From Candidatus Eiseniibacteriota bacterium (GTDB lineage Bacteria; Eisenbacteria; RBG-16-71-46; JAGVPR01): 15,911 nt of DNA. The position numbers and the translations under genes are program-made. Where the stretch lies: contig JAGVPR010000061.1 of NCBI GenBank assembly GCA_020052115.1, positions 1 to 15,911 on the forward strand. Direction: 5' to 3'. The notes beneath the pieces are model-generated. The model saw nothing but the letters and a program-made list of their open reading frames with translations, was not told where the DNA came from and ran no database searches. This document shows, in pieces, positions 11,800 to 15,911 of the stretch (positions are counted from its first letter, which is position 1; each line of letters starts with the position of its first letter).

Positions 11800-14784
11800 C
11801 TACCGCCCGATCACGCTCTTGAGGATGATTCCCCGCCTCGACTTCCCGTCCACCCAGAGATCCAGGGGCGCTTCGACCCGCACGTGCCGGAGGAAGCCGT
11901 TCTCGGCGGCCGCCGGCTGCGCGTCGAGCCACTCGTAGTCCACGAACCCGCCGCCCTCCCGGGAGTGCACGGTGAAGTAGCCGATCCCAAGCGAGGTGAT
12001 GTTCTGGAAGAAGTGCGTTCCTTCGGACGGGGGCACCGGAACCTCGACCAGGTCGGTTTCGATGATGGCGTGAGCCGCGTTGATCTCGTGCCACTGGACG
12101 GGGATGCCGAGCCACGGGTCCGACGTGCCCCAGCGACCGGGACCGATCAGCAGATACGGCCTGCAGTCCCGGGCGAGCCGGTCGTTCATCGTGTCGAGTT
12201 CGGCCGCGATGGCCGCGGTGCGGCTGCGGTCGAACGGTGCCGGCTTGACGTAAACGATGTCGCGCATGTCGCGCAGGCGTCCTTGTCCGAGGGCGCGAGG
12301 GCTCGAGCAGAGGATCTGTGAGGGATCCACGCGCCGCAGGATCTCGTCAATGTTCGCGGCGGCGGCTTCGATCGTCATCGGACGGATCTGGAGGAACGCG
12401 AACTCGGGCGGTCCGCCGTTTTCCGGCTTCAGATTCACCGCGAACTCGATCTCCACAGGGCCGCTCATCGCACGGCCGCCGAGGGCAAGCAGGGCCGTGA
12501 GGATCTTCGGCAAGGGGAAGCTCTCGGACTTGAGGAAAGGGGCGAAGGTCACGAGGCGCACACCGTGGCGCGAGATGCCATCGTAGACGGCATCGTTGTC
12601 CCTCGAGTAGACGGATGCCAGCGGGCCGAGCGTGCCGTGCGACTCGGCGACATCCAGATCCAGCCGCACGATCGCCCCGTCGGGATCCGAAGCGGATACG
12701 ATCCCCGTTCGCCGCAGGTCGAGCGCATAGAACTGCTGCTGCGCGTTCTCCAGATACGCTTCGGTGCTCGAGAACTGCGGCAGGTTCTGCGGGCGACCCG
12801 GCGAGAAGCGCACCGAGCGTTCACCTTCCACGACAGTTTTCCCCAGCCCCATCGCGACGACCGCGGTCCCTTCCTCGGGGTCCATTCCGAGAACCGGGTA
12901 GTAATTGTAGGAGCGCGCCACCCCGGCGATATCGGGGTAGAAGTGATCCCCGTGCCGGCGCCCGGCGAGCGTCTGCAGCACGACGCCCATCTTCTCCTCC
13001 TCCATCCGGTGCTGCGTATTCTGGAGGTAGGCCTTGGCGTTGCTGAAGAAGGTGGACGCATAGACGAGCTTGATCGCCGCGCCGAGTTCCTCGAGACGCA
13101 CATCGGGACTGTCATGTCCGTTCGCGAGCATGATCGTGCGATAGATCCCGGCGAACGGCTGGTCGTGCGAGTCCTCGAGAAGGCTCGAGGAGCGAACGGC
13201 GATCGGACAGCGGATCTTCTCCACGAAGGCCCGCAGATCGTCGAGGATCGCCATCGGCAGGCGGGCCCGCAGGAAGGCGTCCGCGATTGCCTCGTCGCAC
13301 GCTTCGGAGAGCGCCAGGCCGGAGAGATCGTTCTCGCGCAGGAAGTCGTCGAAGACGTTCGTGCCGATCACGGCGCAGGTCGGGACGAAGATGCGCACGT
13401 CCCCGGCGCCGGAGAGCGGCTCGCTCCGGGAGAGGAGCGCGTTCATGAACCCTAGCCCGCGGCCCTTCCCGCCCATCGAGCCTGAACCGATGCGCGCGAG
13501 GCCGCTCGCCTCATCGAAGTTGGCCGCGGAGAACTCAGCCACGACGCCTCGCTGCGAATCGCTGCGCAGCTGGCTGAAGGCGTCTATGAGATAGCGTCGC
13601 AACTCATCGGTGCTTTCGAACTGCGAGACCTTGATCGGCCGGATCCTCTCGGCGAGAGCGAACTCCGTGCGGGCCATGCACCAGTTCGAGAAGTGATTGT
13701 GCAGCGCATGGTAGCGGAGCGACGCGTCCGGCACGCGGCGGAGAGCCGCCGGCATGGCGGCGAGATCCGGAACGCGTCCGACTTCGCCGCCGTCGGGCAT
13801 CAGGAAGACGAAGTCGCCGAAGCCGAGGCTCGAGCGGATGAACCGGCGCAACTCGTCGAGGAGCCGCGGCGACCGCTTGTTGATGAAAGCGGCGCGCAAA
13901 TCGTGGGCTCCGGATGCGAAGCTCTCGTCCGAGGACTGGATGAGCACCGGCGTGTCCTCGTCCTCGGTCTTCAGGCGACGCACGAGCTCGAGCCCGGCTT
14001 CGGCGTCCGGCTTTCCTTCGCGAGGGAAGCGCGCGTCGCTGATGACGCCGAGGATGTTCGCGCGGTACCGCTCGTAGAGCGCCCAGGCCTCCTCGAACGT
14101 CTCCGCGAGGAGCACCTTCGGGCGGGCCTTCATCCGCCGCACGCGCTGCATGACGTTGACGCCGTCGGCCATGACCGATTGACTCTGGCGCATCAATTCC
14201 GTGTAGAGGAGCGGCAGGTACGAGGAGTAGAAGCGCACGGAGTTCTCGACGAGCACGATAGCGCGCACGCCGCCGATCCGCGTGTCCCGGTCGGCATTCC
14301 TTCTGTCCTCGAGGAACTTGATGATGGCGACGAAGAGCCTCACGTCGCCGTGCCAGATGAACACCTGGTCAATGCTCTCGCGCCAGCCCAGCTCCTTCAC
14401 GCGCGCGGCTTCAACGGCGGTGTAGGCAAGAAGCACCACCGGGAGATCCGGGTGTCCCGCCTTGACCGCGCGCCCGAACTCGTGCAGCTCCATCTCGCCG
14501 AGGCGCGATACCGTGATGATGAGGTCGTAAGGCCGCTCACCGAGCGCCGCGAGCGCTTCCTCGCCGGTCGAGACCTGCGTGATTCGAGGTGACGAGCTCA
14601 AGTTGAGCTGGCGGTACTCGAAGTCGAGACTCTCTCCGAGGAGAGCGTCCTCCTGCAGGATGTACGAGTCGTAGGCGCTCGACACGAAGAGGATCTCGCG
14701 GATGCGATAGCTCATGAGATCCTGGAACAGGGGGTCTTGGACCCCCCGTGGATCCCCCCACGGCCGTTCGTTCACCTCGGACAT
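11800..14784 (-). CDS. Receiver-like/PEP-synthase N-domain (PPDK_N) protein with unassigned C-terminal domain
   Basis: A 994-residue protein from the ATG at 14784, which has GGAGG five bases upstream. The ATG four codons earlier (14796) overlaps that site and has none of its own. Numbering here is from 14796. Residues about 33-165 look like a receiver fold, but the acceptor position in DLIITV is Val. Residues about 177-320 are a second receiver-like domain with an Asp in ILGVISD (254), Ser288/289 and Lys307 in FINK, so this one could be phosphorylated. Residues about 435-810 are the PEP-synthase/PPDK N-terminal ATP-binding domain: GSMGGKGRGLGF (439-450), IAVRSSSLLEDS (532-543), FAGIY, EIEFAVN (782-788) and LQIRPMT (802-808). 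Residues 811-998 contain IGPGRWGTSDPWLG (884-897) and are not a domain I can name. The phosphohistidine and PEP-utilising domains are absent, so ordinary PEP synthesis is not expected. No signal peptide or membrane segment is seen. Confidence 0.88.
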   Translation of the reverse strand: MSEVNERPWGDPRGVQDPLFQDLMSYRIREILFVSSAYDSYILQEDALLGESLDFEYRQLNLSSSPRITQVSTGEEALAALGERPYDLIITVSRLGEMELHEFGRAVKAGHPDLPVVLLAYTAVEAARVKELGWRESIDQVFIWHGDVRLFVAIIKFLEDRRNADRDTRIGGVRAIVLVENSVRFYSSYLPLLYTELMRQSQSVMADGVNVMQRVRRMKARPKVLLAETFEEAWALYERYRANILGVISDARFPREGKPDAEAGLELVRRLKTEDEDTPVLIQSSDESFASGAHDLRAAFINKRSPRLLDELRRFIRSSLGFGDFVFLMPDGGEVGRVPDLAAMPAALRRVPDASLRYHALHNHFSNWCMARTEFALAERIRPIKVSQFESTDELRRYLIDAFSQLRSDSQRGVVAEFSAANFDEASGLARIGSGSMGGKGRGLGFMNALLSRSEPLSGAGDVRIFVPTCAVIGTNVFDDFLRENDLSGLALSEACDEAIADAFLRARLPMAILDDLRAFVEKIRCPIAVRSSSLLEDSHDQPFAGIYRTIMLANGHDSPDVRLEELGAAIKLVYASTFFSNAKAYLQNTQHRMEEEKMGVVLQTLAGRRHGDHFYPDIAGVARSYNYYPVLGMDPEEGTAVVAMGLGKTVVEGERSVRFSPGRPQNLPQFSSTEAYLENAQQQFYALDLRRTGIVSASDPDGAIVRLDLDVAESHGTLGPLASVYSRDNDAVYDGISRHGVRLVTFAPFLKSESFPLPKILTALLALGGRAMSGPVEIEFAVNLKPENGGPPEFAFLQIRPMTIEAAAANIDEILRRVDPSQILCSSPRALGQGRLRDMRDIVYVKPAPFDRSRTAAIAAELDTMNDRLARDCRPYLLIGPGRWGTSDPWLGIPVQWHEINAAHAIIETDLVEVPVPPSEGTHFFQNITSLGIGYFTVHSREGGGFVDYEWLDAQPAAAENGFLRHVRVEAPLDLWVDGKSRRGIILKSVIGR

Positions 14785-14888
14785 CCGCTCCTCCATCGGT
14801 CGGCGACGGCGAATAGCATGGGAGGAGAATAACCGTCCGGGAGCGCGGCGGCTAGCGGGGTCGCGGTGCCGGCCCCCCGGCCCGCCGC

Positions 14889-14917
14889 TGGACCTCGCGG
14901 GTTCCTGCCGCTATGGT
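14889..14917 (+). promoter_or_regulatory. Weak promoter candidate for the ABC ATPase gene
   Basis: TGGACC (14889-14894), 17 bases, then TATGGT (14912-14917), 4/6 at each box. The start point would fall at about 14924, almost at the ATG (14927), which has no ribosome site. That fits a leaderless message. The divergent gap 14785-14926 shows no clear promoter for the minus-strand gene. Confidence 0.25.
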
Positions 14918-14926
14918 TCCGTCCAT

Positions 14927-15911
14927 ATGAACCGGACCTCGATCCCCGTCTGCGAAGCCCGCGGCATCACGGCCCGCTTCGGCCCTGTCGTCGCGCTCGA
15001 GAATGTCTCCCTGGCCGCACGCGCCGGAGAGGTGCATGCCGTCCTCGGGGAGAACGGCGCGGGGAAGAGCACGCTCATGAACGTGCTCTACGGGCTCGTC
15101 GCGGCGGAATCGGGGAAGCTCCTGATTGACGGCCGGCCCGTCGCCATGCGATCGCCGGCCGAAGCGATCCGGTTGGGGATCGGGATGGTCCACCAGCACT
15201 TCACGCTCGTTTCCGCGATGACGGTGGCCGAGAACGTCGCGCTGGCGGAGCGGGGCGCGGGGCGCCGGCGGCTCGACCGGCGTCGCATCGAGGAGCGGGT
15301 CAGAGAACTTTGCGAGCGCTACCGTCTCGATGTGGATCCCGGGTCGCGGGTGCGCGATCTGCCGGTCGGAGCGCAGCAGCGTGTCGAGATCCTGAAAGCG
15401 CTCGTGAACCGCGTGCGCGTGCTGATCCTCGATGAGCCGACGGCGGTGCTCGCGCCCGGCGAGGCGCGCGATCTCTTCGGCGTGCTTCGTGCCCTGCGCG
15501 ACGACGGGACCTCGATTCTCTTCATCACGCATCGTCTCGACGAGGTCGGCGAGATCGCGAATCGCGTGACGGTCCTCAGGCGCGGGCGGGTGGTCGGCGA
15601 GGCGGATCACGCCGGTCTCGACTTCTCGCGGCTGTCCGGGCTGGTCGTGGGTCACGATCTGCCGCCTCCGCGCGAGAGGACGGCGCGTGTTCCCGGAGAG
15701 GTCGCTCTCGAGGTGCACTCGCTCACGGTGCGCGGGCGCGGGCGGGATCTCGTGCGCTCCGCCACGTTCGCCGTGCGCAGCGGCGAGATTCTCGGCGTCG
15801 CCGGCGTTGACGGCAACGGGCAGGAGGAGTTGATCGGAGCGCTCCTCGGCACGCGGCCGGCGACCGGGCGGGTGTGTCTGTTCGGTGAGGACGTGGGCCG
15901 GCTCCCGCTCC
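14927..15911 (+). CDS. ABC transporter ATP-binding protein, nucleoside/simple-sugar type with two ATPase domains (3' end outside window)
   Basis: 328 codons are visible and the gene runs off the right edge; family members are about 500 residues. The first ATPase domain has the Walker A GENGAGKST (41-49), the Q-loop in MVHQHFTL (Gln90), a signature of the VGAQQRVE form (147-154), Walker B VLILDEP (165-171, Glu170) and the H-loop His202. A second domain begins near residue 259 (EVALEVHSLTVRG) and reaches SGEILGVAGVDGNGQEEL (285-302), the degenerate Walker A region typical of the second half. The phrase MVHQHFTLVSAMTVAEN is characteristic of the YufO/NupO nucleoside-uptake branch, close to RbsA/MglA. 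It would energise import with two permeases and a BmpA-type lipoprotein, expected to the right of the window. The ATG at 14927 lacks a ribosome site but gives the normal family N-terminus. Confidence 0.93.
   Translation, partial: MNRTSIPVCEARGITARFGPVVALENVSLAARAGEVHAVLGENGAGKSTLMNVLYGLVAAESGKLLIDGRPVAMRSPAEAIRLGIGMVHQHFTLVSAMTVAENVALAERGAGRRRLDRRRIEERVRELCERYRLDVDPGSRVRDLPVGAQQRVEILKALVNRVRVLILDEPTAVLAPGEARDLFGVLRALRDDGTSILFITHRLDEVGEIANRVTVLRRGRVVGEADHAGLDFSRLSGLVVGHDLPPPRERTARVPGEVALEVHSLTVRGRGRDLVRSATFAVRSGEILGVAGVDGNGQEELIGALLGTRPATGRVCLFGEDVGRLPL

Noticed and set aside
14840..14890. GC-rich inverted repeats in the divergent gap
   Set aside because: Short arms in very GC-rich sequence, no T-run, no consistent operator symmetry.

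Overview
The window is GC-rich DNA with dense, short-gapped genes. Its protein styles are a PknB-type kinase, secreted proteins with FlgD/Por-like C-terminal domains, an ECF sigma factor and AGGAGG ribosome binding sites. Together these suggest an uncultured Gram-negative bacterium of the FCB or Candidatus Eisenbacteria kind. That assignment is inferred from style, not from a marker gene.

Left part (1-4338, all minus strand): a serine/threonine kinase that runs off the left edge, a secreted sialidase-type beta-propeller protein with a C-terminal sorting-like domain, a small secreted FlgD-like protein, and an ECF sigma factor whose 3' end is fused in frame to the last part of a TonB C-terminal domain. 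A near-consensus sigma-70 promoter precedes the beta-propeller gene. A perfect 10-bp palindrome lies behind the small secreted gene.

Middle (4339-6015): an orphan formate dehydrogenase/hydrogenase-type cytochrome b gene follows a good sigma-54 (-24/-12) promoter. Its last 75-85 residues look like the C-terminal end of an IS91-family transposase. The 3' flank holds stem-loops and a CCTATAC sequence that may be the remnant element end. A possible promoter and a foldable leader lie between this and the next gene.

Metabolic block (6016-11795, plus strand): a class I/II aminotransferase, a long transketolase-like ThDP enzyme, bacterioferritin (bfr) and NADP-type glutamate dehydrogenase (gdhA), closed by a very strong intrinsic terminator. 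The aminotransferase and GdhA share glutamate/2-oxoglutarate chemistry; the transketolase ties in sugar phosphates. Bacterioferritin stores iron and its link to the others is unclear.

Right part: a convergent minus-strand gene encodes a ~994-residue protein with two receiver-like domains, a PEP-synthase-type ATP-binding domain and an unassigned C-terminal domain, but no phosphohistidine or PEP-utilising domain. Divergent from it, at the right edge, is the start of a duplicated ABC ATPase of the nucleoside/simple-sugar (YufO/RbsA) type.

The most unusual items are the sigma-TonB chimera, the cytochrome b-IS91 tail chimera with its sigma-54 promoter, and the receiver/PEP-synthase-N protein. I saw no CRISPR array, tRNA or rRNA.
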